64,000 bases of DNA, taken from the NCBI GenBank assembly GCA_029961685.1, contig JARWKL010000015.1, positions 16,552,801 to 16,616,800 on the forward strand, read 5' to 3'. Under the pieces are notes generated by a model, which had not been told where the DNA came from, made no database searches, and saw only the letters and a list, made by a program, of their open reading frames with translations. A program made the translations under genes and the position numbers. The DNA is from Aristolochia californica (Eukaryota; Streptophyta; Magnoliopsida; Piperales; Aristolochiaceae). This document shows positions 1 through 10,654 of this stretch, piece by piece (the stretch's first letter is position 1; the number at the start of each line of letters is the position of its first letter).

Positions 1-420
1 TCTCTCAGTATTTGTGCATTTCCATTTTGGACGTTTAAATTTTTTTTCAGATCCAAACTTTAGTTTTTATTCTCCGATTTTTCTCATTAACAAAAAAGAT
101 ATAAGGCAAACAGATTGCAACAAAATTAAAATTTTAGAGTTAAGGTGTGCAAAAAAATTTGAAAACTATAATAAATGTAAGAGAAGAAAATTATTTCACG
201 CACTAAAAATGAACTCCAAAGTTTTGTTATCAATGTTTGGGAAATTCCACCACTACAACCCCGTAATAATAGCTTGGTGGAAGTTTATGTGAAAGAGACT
301 TCTAACTGGTCCTGACATGTTATAAGTGTGGTGGATATGCATGCCAGAAACATGTTGAGAATGCAAGTGACCTAATGATCCTAAAATTTCAAGGAGTAGA
401 AAAAATTAAATTCTCAAGTT

Positions 421-923
421 AACGTGTGGTTGGATATTTACCAGAGCCAAACAACCCACTTTTTGCCTATCCTTAAAAATCACATATATTTTTCTGAATT
501 ATCTCTCTCAGCATTTGTGCATTTTGCATTTTGGATGTTCAAATTTTTTTTCAGATCCAAACTTGAGTTTTCATTCTCCCATTTTTCTCGTAAACAAAAA
601 AGATATAAGGCGAACAGATTGCAACAAAATGAAAATTTTAGAGTTCATGTGTGCAAAAAAATTTGAAACCTATAATAAAGATAAGTGAAGAAAATTATTT
701 CACGCATTAAAATTGAACTCCAAAGTTTTTTTATCCATGTTTTGGAAATTCCACCAGTACAACCCCCTAATAATAGCTTGGATGAATTTTATAGGAAAGA
801 GACTTCTAACTAATCCTAACATGTTTTAAGTGTGGTGCATATGCATGCCAGAAACATGTTGAGGATACAAGTGACCTAATGATCCAAAAATTTCAAGGAG
901 TAGAAAATTTTAACTCTCAAGTT
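421..923 (+). repeat. Representative long-subfamily monomer
   Basis: One complete 503-bp unit. In order it holds GTTAACGTGTGGTTGG at the start, the ATCTCTCTCAGCATTTG block, a poly-T tract before CAGATCCAAACTTGAG, the subfamily-specific GATATAAGGC block, AAATTATTTCACGCA, the block before AACCCCCTAATAATAGC, the 43-bp dyad at 818-860, and the AAAATTTCAAGGAGTAG block before the next unit. Runs of five or more A or T recur throughout. Confidence 0.9.
818..860 (+). repeat. 43-bp dyad inside a + array monomer (example)
   Basis: AACATGTTT (818-826) and its exact reverse complement AAACATGTT (852-860) flank 25 nt containing GCATGC. The same arrangement recurs once per monomer across both arrays, with scattered point changes. 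It could form a hairpin or be a palindromic protein-binding site; no function is shown by the sequence. Confidence 0.85.
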
Positions 924-2931
924 AACGTGTGGTTGGTTACTTACCAGAGCCAAACAACCCAATTTTTGGCTATCCTTTAAAATCACAGATACTTTTCGGA
1001 ATTATCTCTCTCTGCATTTGTCAATTTTTATTTTGGATGTTCAAATTTTTTTTCAGATCCAAACTTGAGTTTTCACTCTCTCATTTTTCTCGTAAACAAA
1101 AAAGATATAAGGAAAATAGATTGCAACAAAATGAAAATTTTAGAGTTCATGTGTGCAAAAAGATTTGAAAACTATAATCAATGTAAGTGAAGAAAATTAT
1201 TTCACGCACTGAAAAGGAACTGCAAAGTTTTGTTATCCATGTGTGGGTAATTCCTCTCGAACAACCCCCTAATAATTGCCTGGTGGAATTTTATAGGAAA
1301 GAGACTTCTAACTGATCCTGACATGTTTTAAGTGTGGTGGATATACATGCCAAAAACATGTTGAGGATGCAAGTGACCTAATGATCCAAATATTTCAAGG
1401 AGTAGAAAAAAATTAAATTCACAAGTTAACATGTGGTTGGATACTTACCAGAGCCAAACAACCCACTTTTTGCCTATCCTTAAAAATCACAGAAACTTTT
1501 TGGAATTATCTGTTTCAGCATTTGTGCATTTCCATTTTGGATGTTCAAATTTTTTTTCACATCCAAACTTGAGTTTTCACTCTCTCATTTTTCTCGTAAA
1601 AAAAAAGATATGTGGCAAATTGATCGCAACAAAAGGAAAATTTAAGAGTTCATGTGTGCCAAAAAATTTGAAAACTATAATAAATGTAAGTGAAGAAAAT
1701 TATTTCACGCACTAAAAATGAACTCTAAAGTTTTGTTATCCATGTTTGAGAAATTTCACTAGTACAACCCCCTAATAATAGCTTGGTGGAATTTTATAGA
1801 AAAGAGACTTCTAACTGATCCTAACATGTTTTAAGTGTGGTGGATATGCATGCTTGAAACATGTTAACGATGCAAGTGACCTAATGATCCAAAAATTTCA
1901 AGGAGTAGAAAAAATTAAATTCTCAAGTTAACGTGTGGTTGGATATTTACCATAGCCAAACAACTCATTTTTTGCATATCGTTAAAAATGACAGATACTT
2001 TTTGGAATTATCTGTCTTAGCATTTGTGAATTTCCATTTTTTATGTTAAAATTTTTTTTTAGATCCAAACACGAGTTTTCACTCTACCATTTTTCTCGTA
2101 AACTAAAAAGATATAAGGCAAATAGATCGCAATAAAATGAAAATTTGAAAGTTCACGTGTGCAAAAAATTTTGAAAACAACAATTAATGTAAGTGAAAAA
2201 ATTATTTCACGCACTAAAAATGAATTCCAAAGTTTTGTTATCCATGTTGGGAAAATTCCACTAGTACAACCTCCTGATAATAGCTTGGTGGAATTTTATA
2301 GGAAAGACTTCTAACTGATCCTAACATGTTTTAAGTGTGGTGGATATGCATGCCAGAAACATGTTGAAGATGCAAGTGACCTAATGCTCCAAAACTTTCA
2401 AGGAGTAGAAAAGTTAAATTCTCAAGTTAACGTGTGTTTGGATACTTACCAGAGCAAAACAAGCCACTTTTTGCCTATCCCTAAATATCACAAACACTTT
2501 TAGGAAATATCTCTCTCAGAATTTGAGCATTTCCATTTTTTATGTTCAATTTTTTTTTCAGATCCAAACTAGAGTTTTCACTCTCCCATTTTTGTCGTAA
2601 ACAAAAAAGATATAAGGCAAACAGATTGGAACAAAATGATAATTTTAGAGTTCATGTGAGCAAAAAACTTTGAAAACTATAATAAATGTAAGTGAAGAAA
2701 ATTATTTCACGCACTAAAATTGAACTCCAAAGTTTTGTTATCCATGTTTCAGAAATTCCTCTAGGACAACCCCCTAATAATAGCTTTGGTGGAATTTTAC
2801 AGGAAAGAGAATTCTAACTGATCCTGACATGTTTTAAATTGGTGGATATGCATGCCCAAAACATGTTGAGGATGCAAGTGACCTAATGATCCAAAAATTT
2901 CAAGGAGTAGACAAAATTAAATTCTCAAGTT
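924..2931 (+). repeat. Four-monomer higher-order repeat, copy A
   Basis: Monomers starting at 924, 1428, 1930 and 2429 match, one for one, those starting at 2932, 3431, 3934 and 4435 (offset about 2005 bp). Diagnostic variants shared by partners: GTGTGGGTAATTCCTCT and CTTTTCGGAATTATC in the first, AAATTTAAGAGTTCATG and GCAAATTGATCGC in the second, CATTTTTTG plus a variant ATATC in the third, and CACTTTTAGGAAATATC with TTTGAGCATTTC in the fourth. Confidence 0.8.
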
Positions 2932-4937
2932 AACGTGTGGTTGGATATTTACCAGAACCAAACAACCCACGTTTGTCCTATCCTTAAAAATCACAGATAC
3001 TTTTCGGAATTATCTCTCTCAGCACTTGTCAATTTCTAATTTGGATGTTCAAATTTATTTTCAGATCCTAACTTGAGTTTTCACTCCCCCATTTTTCTCG
3101 TAAACAAAAAAGATATAAGGCAAATAGATCGCAAATGAAAATTTTAGAGTTCTTGTCTGCAAAAATATTTGAAAACTATAATAAATGTAAGTGAAGAAAA
3201 TTATTTCACGCACAAAAAAGGAACTCCTAAGTTTTGTTATGCAAGTGTGGGTAATTCCTCTAGAACAACCGCCTAATAATAGCTTGGTGGAACTTTATAG
3301 GAAAGAGACTTCTAACTGATCCTGACATGTTTTAAGTGTGGTGGATATGCATGCCAAAAACATGTTCAGGATGCACGTGACCTAATGATCAAAAAATTTC
3401 AAGGAGTAGAAAAAATTAAATTCTCAAGTTAACGCGTGGTTGGATACTTACCAGAGCCAAACAACCCACTTTTTGCCTATCCTTAAAAATCACAGATACT
3501 TTTTGGAATTATCTCTCTCAGCATTTGTGAATTTCCATTTTAGATGTTCAAATTTTTTTTCACATCCAAACGTGAGTTTTCACTCTCCCATTTTTCTCGT
3601 AAACAAAAAAGATATGTCGCAAATTGATCGCAACAAAATGAAAATTTAAGAGTTCATGTGTGCAAAAAAATTTGAAAACTATAATAAATGTAAGTGAAGA
3701 AAATTATTTCACGCACTAAAAATGAACTCCAAAGTTTTGTTATCCATGTTTGGGAAATTCCACTAGTACAATCCCCTAATAATAGCTTGGTGGAATTTTA
3801 TAGAAAAAAGACTTCTAACTGTTCGTAACATGTTTTATGTGTGGTGGATATGCATGCCAGAAACATGTTAAGGATGCAAGTGACCAAATGCTCCAAAAAT
3901 TTCAAGGAGTAGAAAAAATTAAATTCTCAAGTTAACGTGTGGTTGGATATATACCAGAGCTAAACAACCCATTTTTTGGATATCCTTAAAAATCACAGAT
4001 ACTTTTTGGAATTATCTCTTTCAGCATTTGTGCACTTCCATTTTGGATGTTCAAATTTTTTTTAGATCCAAACTTGAGTTTTCACTCTCCCATTTTTCTC
4101 GTAAACTAAAAAGATATAAGGAAAATAGATCGCAATAAAATGAAAATTTTGAAGTACATGTGTGAAAAAAAATTTGAAAACAATAATAAATGTAAGTGAA
4201 AAAATTATTTCACGCACTAAAAATGAACTCCAAAGTTTTGTTATCCATGTTTGGGTAATTCAACTTGTACAACCTCCTAATAATACCTTGGTGGGATTTT
4301 ATAGGAAAGAGACTTCTAACTGATCCTAACATGTTTTAAGTGTGGTGGATATGCATGCCAGAAACATGTAGAGGATGCAAGTGACCTAATGCTCCAAAAA
4401 TTTCAAGGAGTAGAAAAAATTAAATTCTCAAGTTAACGTGTGGTTGGATACTTACCAGAGCCAAACAACCCACATTTTGCCTATCCTTAAATATCCCAAA
4501 CACTTTTAGGAAATATCTCTCTCAGCATTTGAGCATTTCGATTTTGGATGTTCAATTTTTTTTTCAAATCCAAACTTCAGTTTTCACTCTTCCATTTTTA
4601 TTGTAAACAAAAAAGATATAAGGCAAACAGATTGGAACAAAATGAAAATTTTAGAGTTCATGTGTGCAAAAAAATTTGAAAACTATAATAAATGTAAGTG
4701 AAGAAAATTATTTCACACACTAAAGTTGAAATCCAAAGTTTTGTTATCCATGTTTGGGAAATTCCTCTAGAACAACCCCCAAATAATAGCTTAGTGGAGT
4801 TTTATAGGAAAGAGACTTCTAACTGATCCTGACATGTTTTAAATGTGGTGGATATGCATGCCAAAAACATGTTGAGGAAGCAAGTCAACTACTGATAAAA
4901 AAATTTCAAGGAGTAGAAAAAAATAAATTCTCAAGTT
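2932..4937 (+). repeat. Four-monomer higher-order repeat, copy B
   Basis: Second copy of the tetramer. The next monomer, at 4938, again carries the CCCACGTTTGTCCTATCC variant seen at 2932, so the period continues at least partly past the end of this copy. A third, shortened copy occupies 8944-10425: it has the first and fourth monomer types but one internal monomer fewer. Confidence 0.8.
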
Positions 4938-5941
4938 AACGTGTGGTTGGATATTTACCAGAACTAAACAACCCACGTTTGTCCTATCCTTAAAAATCAC
5001 AGATACTTTTTGGAATTATCTCTCTTAGCATTTGTGCAATTCCGTTTTGGATGTTCAAATTATTTTTCACATTCAAACTTTAGTGTCACTTTCCCATTTT
5101 TCTTGTAAACAAAAAAGATATATGGTGAATAGATTGCAATGAAATGAAAATTTTAGAGTTCATGAGTGCAAAAAAATTTGAAAATTATAATAAATGTAAG
5201 TGAAGAAAATTATTTCACGCACTAAAAAGGAACTCCAAATTTTTGTTATCCATGTTTGGGAAATTACACTAGTACAACCCCCTAATAATAGCTTGGAGGA
5301 ATTTTATAGGAAGGAGACATCTAACTGATCCTAACATGTTTTAAGTGTGGTGGATATGCATGCCAGAAACATGTTGAGGATGCAAGTGACCTAATGAACC
5401 AAAAATTTCAAAGAGTAGAAAAAATTAATTTCTGAAGTTAACGTGTGGTTGGATATTTACTAGAGCCAAACAACCCACTTTTTGTCTATCCTTAAAAATC
5501 ACAGATACTTTTTGGAATTATCTCTCTCAGCATTTGTGCATTACCATTTTGGATGTTCAAATTTTTTTTCACATCGAAACTTGAGTTTTCACTCTCTATT
5601 TTTCTCGTAAACAAAAAAGATATAAGGCAAATAGATCCCAACAAAATGAAAATTTTAGAGTTCATATGTGCGAAAAGATTTGAAAACTATAATAAATGTA
5701 TGGAAAGAAAATTATTTCACGTACTAAAAATGAAATCCAAAGTTTTGTTATACATGTTTGGGAAATTCCACTTGTACAACCCCCTAATAAAAGCTTGGTG
5801 GAATTTTATAGGAAAGAGACTTCTAACTGATCCTAAAATGTCTTAAATGTGGTGGATATCAGTGCCAGAAATATGTTGAGAAAAAAAGTGACCTAATGAT
5901 CCAAAAATTTCAAGGAGCAGAAAAAATAAAATTCTCAAGTT

Positions 5942-6428
5942 AACATGTGGTTGGATATTTTACCAGAGCCAAACAACCCACTTTTTGCCTATCCTTAAAA
6001 ATCATACATACTTTTTGGAATTATCTCTCTCAGTGTTTGTGTATTTCCATTTTGGAAGTTCAAATTTTTTTTTTAGATCCAAACTTGAGTTTTCACTCTC
6101 CCATTTTTCTCTTAAACAAAAAAAAATATAAAATAAAAATTTTATAGTTCATGTGTGCAAAAAAATTTGAAAACTATAATAAATGTAAGTGAAGAAAATT
6201 ATTTCACGCACTAAAAATGAACTCAAAAGTTTGGTTATTCATGTTTTGGAAATTCCACTAGTACAACCCCCTAAGAATAGCTTGGTTGAATTTTATAGGA
6301 AAGAGACTTCTAACTGATCCTAACAGGTTTTAAGTGTGGTGGATATGCATGCCAGAAGCATGTTGAGGATGCAAGTGACCTCATGATCCAAAAATTTCAA
6401 AGAGTGGGAAAAATTAAATTCTCAAGTT
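5942..6428 (+). repeat. Shortened monomer (487 bp)
   Basis: The part between the AAACAAAAAA run and the AAAATTTTATAG block near 6115-6145 lacks most of the GCAAATAGATCGCAACAAAATG region. The loss lies between A-rich stretches, as expected for slippage or short-homology deletion. Confidence 0.75.
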
Positions 6429-7431
6429 AACGAGTGGTTGGATATTTACCAAAGCCAAACAAACCACTCTTTGCCTATCTTTAAAAATAACAGATACTTT
6501 TTGGAATTATCTCTCAGCATTTGTGCATTTCCATTTTGGACGTTCAAATTTTTTTTCAGATCCAAACTTGTGTTTTTACTCTCCGATTTTTCTCATTAAC
6601 AAAAAAGATATAAGGCGAACAGATTGCAACAAAATGAAAATTTTAGAGTTTAGGTGTACAAAAAAATTTGAAAACTATAATAAATGTAAGAGAAGAAAAT
6701 TATTTCACGCACTAAAAATGAACTTCAAAGTTTTGTTATCAATGTTTGGGAAATTCTACTAGAACAACCCCCTAATAATAACTTGGTGGAATTTTATTGG
6801 AAAGAGACTTCTAACTGATCCTGACATGTTTTAAGTGTGGTGGAAATGCATGCCAAAGACATGTTGAGGATGCAAGTGACCTAATGATATAAAAATTTCA
6901 AAGAGTAGAAAAATTAAATTCTCAAGTTAACGTGTGGTTGGATATTTACCAGAGCCAAACAACCCACTTTTTACCTATCCTTAAAAATCACAGATACTTT
7001 TTGGAATTATCTCTCTTAGCATTTGTGAATTTCCATTTTCGATGTTAAAATTTTTTTTCGCATCCAAACTCAAGTTTTCATTCTCCCATTTTTCTCGGAA
7101 ACAAAAAAGATATATGGCAATTAGATCGCAACAAAATGAAAATTTTAGAGTTCATGTGTGCAAAAAAATTTGAAAACTATCATAAATGTAAGCGAAGTAA
7201 ATTATTTCACGCACTAAAAATAAACCCCAAAGTTTTGTTATCCAAGTTTGGGAAATTGCACTAGTACAACCCCCTAATAATAGCTTGGTGGAAGTTTATG
7301 GGAAAGAGACTTCTAACTGGCCCTGACATGTTATAAGTTTGGTGGATATGCATGCCAGAAACATGTTGAGAATGCAAGTGACCTAATGATCCAAAAATTT
7401 CAAGGAGTAGAAAAAATTAAATTCTCAAGTT
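6429..7431 (+). repeat. Two-monomer higher-order repeat, copy A
   Basis: The first monomer carries GTAAGAGAAG and TTATCAATGTTTGGG; the second carries CATAAATGTAAGCGAAG, AAAAATAAAC and ACATGTTATAAG. The same alternation returns about 1005 bp downstream. Confidence 0.75.
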
Positions 7432-8441
7432 AACGTGTGGTTGGATATTTACCAAAGCCAAACAACCCACTTTTTCCCTATCCTTAAAAATCACAGATAT
7501 TTTTTGGAATTATCTCTCTCAGCATTTGTGCATTTTGCATTTTGGATGTTCAATTTTTTTTTCAGATCCAAACTTGAGTTTTCACTCTCCCATTTTTCTC
7601 GTAAACAAAAAAGAAATAAGGCAAACAGATTGCAACAAAATGAAAATTTTATAGTTTAGGTGTACAAAAAAATTTGAAAACTATAATAAATGTAAGAGAA
7701 GAAAATTATTTCATGCACTAAAAATGAACTCCAAAATTTTTTTTATCAATGTTTGGGAAATTCTACTAGAACAACCCCCTAATAATAGCTTGGTGGAATT
7801 TTATTGGAAAGAGACTTCTAATTGATCCTTACATGTTTTAAGTGTGGTGGAAATGCATGCCAAAGACATGTTGAGGATGTAAGTGACCTAATGATATAAA
7901 AATTTCATAGAGTAGAAAAAATTAAATTCTCAAGTTAACGAGTGGTTGGATATTTACCAGAGCCAAACAACCTACTTTTTGCCTATCCTTAAAAATCACA
8001 GATACATTTTGGAATTATCTCTCTTAGCATTTGTGAATTTCCATTTTCTAAGTTAAAATTTTTTTTTTCACATCCAAACTCGAGTTTTCACTCTCCCATT
8101 TTTCTCGTAAACAAAAAAGATATATGGCAATTAGATCGCAACAAAATGAAAATTTTAGAGTTCTTGTGTGTAAAAAAATTTTAAAACTATCATAAATGTA
8201 AGCGAAGAAAATTATTCCACGCACTAAAAATAAACTCCAAAGTTTTGTTATCCAAGTTTGGGAAATTGCACTAGTACAACCCCCTAATAATAGCTTGGTG
8301 GAAGTTTATAGGAAAGAGACTTCTAACTGGTCCTGACATGTTATAAGTTTTGTGGATATGCATGCCAGAAACATGTTGAGAATGCAAGTGACCTAATGAT
8401 CCAAAAATTTCAACGAGTAGAAAAAATTAAATTCTCAAGTT
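7432..8441 (+). repeat. Two-monomer higher-order repeat, copy B
   Basis: Repeats the alternation of the preceding dimer: GTAAGAGAAG with ATCAATG at about 7690-7750, then CATAAATGTAAGCGAAG at about 8190 and ACATGTTATAAG at about 8336. The monomer beginning at 8442 starts another first-type unit. Confidence 0.75.
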
Positions 8442-9447
8442 AACGTGTGGTTGGATATTTACCAGAGCCAAACAACCCACTTTATGCCTATCCTTAAAAA
8501 TCACAGATATTTTTTGGAATTATCTCTCTCAGCATTTGTACATTTTGCATTTTGGATGTTCAAGTTTTTTTTCAGATCCAAACTTGAGTTTTCACTCTCC
8601 CATTTTTCTCGTAAACAAAAAAGATATAAGGCGAACAGATTGCAACAAAATGAAAATTTTAGAGTTTAGGTGTACAAAAAAATTTGAAAACTATAATAAA
8701 TGTAAGAGAACAAAATTATTTCACGCATTAAAAATGAACGCCAAAGTTTTGTTATCCATGTTTTGGAAATTCCACCAGTACAACCCCCTAATAATAGCTT
8801 GGATGAATTTTATAGGAAAGAGACTTCTAACTGATCCTAACATGTTTTAAGTGTGGTGCATATGCATGCCAGAAATATGTTGAAATGCAACTGACCTAAT
8901 GATCCAAAAATTTCAAGGAGTAGAAAATTTTAACTCTCAAGTTAACGTGTGGTTGGTTACTTACCAAAGCCAAACAACCCAATTTTTTGGTATCCATAAA
9001 AATCACAGATACTTTTCGGAATTATCTCTCTCTGCATTTGTCAATTTCTATTTTGGATGTTCAAATTTTTTTTCAGATCCAAACTTGAGTTTTCACCCTC
9101 CCATTTTTCTCGTAAACAAAAAAGATATAAGGAAAATAGATCGCAACAAAATGAAAATTTTAGAGTTCATGTGTGCAAAAATATTAGAAAACTATAATAA
9201 ATGTATGTGAAGAAAATTATTTCACGCACTAAAAAGGAACTCCAAATTTTTGTTATCCATGTGTGGGTAATTCCTCTTGAACAACCCCCTAATAATAGCT
9301 TGGTGGAATTTTATAGGAAAGAGACTTCTAACTGATCCTGACATGTTTTAAGTGTGGTGGATATGCATGCCAAAAACATGTTGAGGATGCAAGTGACCTA
9401 ATGATCCAAATATTTCAAGGAGTAGAAAAAATTAAATTCTCAAGTTA
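8442..9447 (+). repeat. Segment duplicated from 421-1428 (16 monomers apart)
   Basis: Rare variants at 421-1428 recur about 8.02 kb downstream: GCTTGGATGAATTTTATAGG, GTGGTGCATATGCATGCC, and AGAAAATTTTAACTCTC followed by GGTTGGTTACTTACC. These are rare among other + strand monomers, so the two stretches share a recent common ancestor. Confidence 0.7.
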
Positions 9448-9947
9448 ACGTGTGGTTGGATACTTACCAGAGCCAAACAACCCACTTTTTGCCTATCCTT
9501 AAAAATCACAGATACTTTTTGGAATTATCTCTTTCAGCACTTGTGCACTTCCATTTGGGATGTTCAAATTTGTTTTTAGATCCAAACTTGAGTTTTCACT
9601 CTACCATTTTTCTCGTAAACTAAAAAGATATAAGGCAAATAGATCGCAATAAAAAGAAAATTTGAAAGTTCACGTGTGCAAAAAATTTTGAAAACAAAAA
9701 TAAATGTAAGTGAAAAAATTATTTGACGCACTAAAAATGAACTTTAAAGTTTTGTTATCCATGTTTGGGAAATTCCACTCGTACAACCTCCTAATAATAG
9801 CTTGGTGGAATTTTATAGGAAAGAGACTTCTAACTGATCCTAACATGTTTTAAGTGTGATGGATATGCATGCCAGAAACATGTTGAGGATGCAAGTGACC
9901 TAATGCTCCAAAACTTTCAAGGAGTAGAAAAGTTAAATTCTCAAGTT

Positions 9948-10425
9948 AACGTGTGTTGGATACTTACCAGAGCCAAACAACCCACTTTTTGTCTATACTT
10001 AAATATCACAAACACTTTTAGGAATTATCTCTCTCAGCATTTGAGCATTTCCATTTTTGATGTTCAATTTTTTTTTTCAGATCCAAACTTGAGTTTTCAC
10101 TCTCCCATTTTTCTCGTAAACAAAAAAGATATAAGCCAAACAGATTGGAACAAAATAAAAATTTTAGAGTTCATGTGAGCAAAAAAATTTGAAAACTATA
10201 ATAAATGTAAGTGAAGAAAATTATTTCACGCACTAAAATTGAACTCCAAAGTTTTGTTATCCATGTTTCGGAAATTCCTCTAGGACAACCCCCTAATAAT
10301 AGCTTGGCGGAATTTTATAGGAAAGAGACTTCTAACTGATCCTGACATGTTTTAAATTGGTGGATATGCAAGTGACCTAATGATCCAAAAATTTCAAGGA
10401 GTAGACAAAATTAAATTCGCAAGTT
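9948..10425 (+). repeat. Monomer with 24-bp loss inside the dyad (478 bp)
   Basis: Around 10362 the sequence jumps from GGTGGATATGCA straight to AGTGACC. The missing stretch, present in the matching monomer at 2429, lies between two ATGCA copies. This is a direct-repeat deletion that removes the right arm of the 43-bp dyad. Confidence 0.75.
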
Positions 10426-10499
10426 AACGTGTGGTTGGATATTTACCAGAACCAATCAACCCACGTTTGTCCTATCCTTAAAAATCACAGATACTTTTT

Positions 10500-10580
10500 G
10501 GAATTATCTCTCTCAGCATTTGTGCAATTCCATTTTGGATGTTAAAATGGAACCGTACTTTTGCTGAGAGAGATAATTCC
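10500..10580. repeat. Foldback junction between oppositely oriented arrays
   Basis: Imperfect palindrome centred on 10540. The inner stem pairs 10528-10536 with 10544-10552 around a 7-nt loop. After a partly mismatched stretch, 10500-10518 pairs perfectly with 10562-10580 (19 bp). Left of the loop the satellite runs on the + strand, right of it on the - strand. Both arms stop at almost the same monomer coordinate: 118 nt into the left monomer and 111 nt into the right one. The arms belong to different length subfamilies. Confidence 0.92.
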
Positions 10581-10654
10581 AAAAAGTGTTTCAGAGTTTG
10601 AAGGATAGGCAAAAAGTGGGTTGTTTGGCCAATGTAAATATCCAGCCACACGTT

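Larger units (their letters stand above)
1..10543 (+). repeat. Satellite array, long (about 502 bp) subfamily, + orientation
   Basis: Head-to-tail tandem satellite. Using the conserved AAC of GTTAACGTGTGGTTGGAT as monomer start, starts lie at 421, 924, 1428, 1930, 2429, 2932, 3431, 3934, 4435, 4938, 5440, 5942, 6429, 6929, 7432, 7937, 8442, 8944, 9447, 9948 and 10426. Spacing is 499-505 bp except 487 (5942) and 478 (9948). A partial monomer precedes 421 and one of 118 bp ends at the inversion junction. Compared with the - strand subfamily, these monomers carry extra blocks of about 11 bp (after CCAAACTTGAG), about 16 bp (around GATATAAGGC) and 4 bp (CCTAATAATAGC against CCTAATAGC). Short open frames occur in many monomers but shift and break between copies, so I regard the array as non-coding. 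The period is seen directly; the name of the family is unknown to me. Confidence 0.97.

Noticed and set aside
1..10543. Inverted arrays as the terminal repeats of a giant element
   Set aside because: The two sides differ in subfamily and length, lack terminal motifs, and each is a tandem array; nothing but satellite lies between them.
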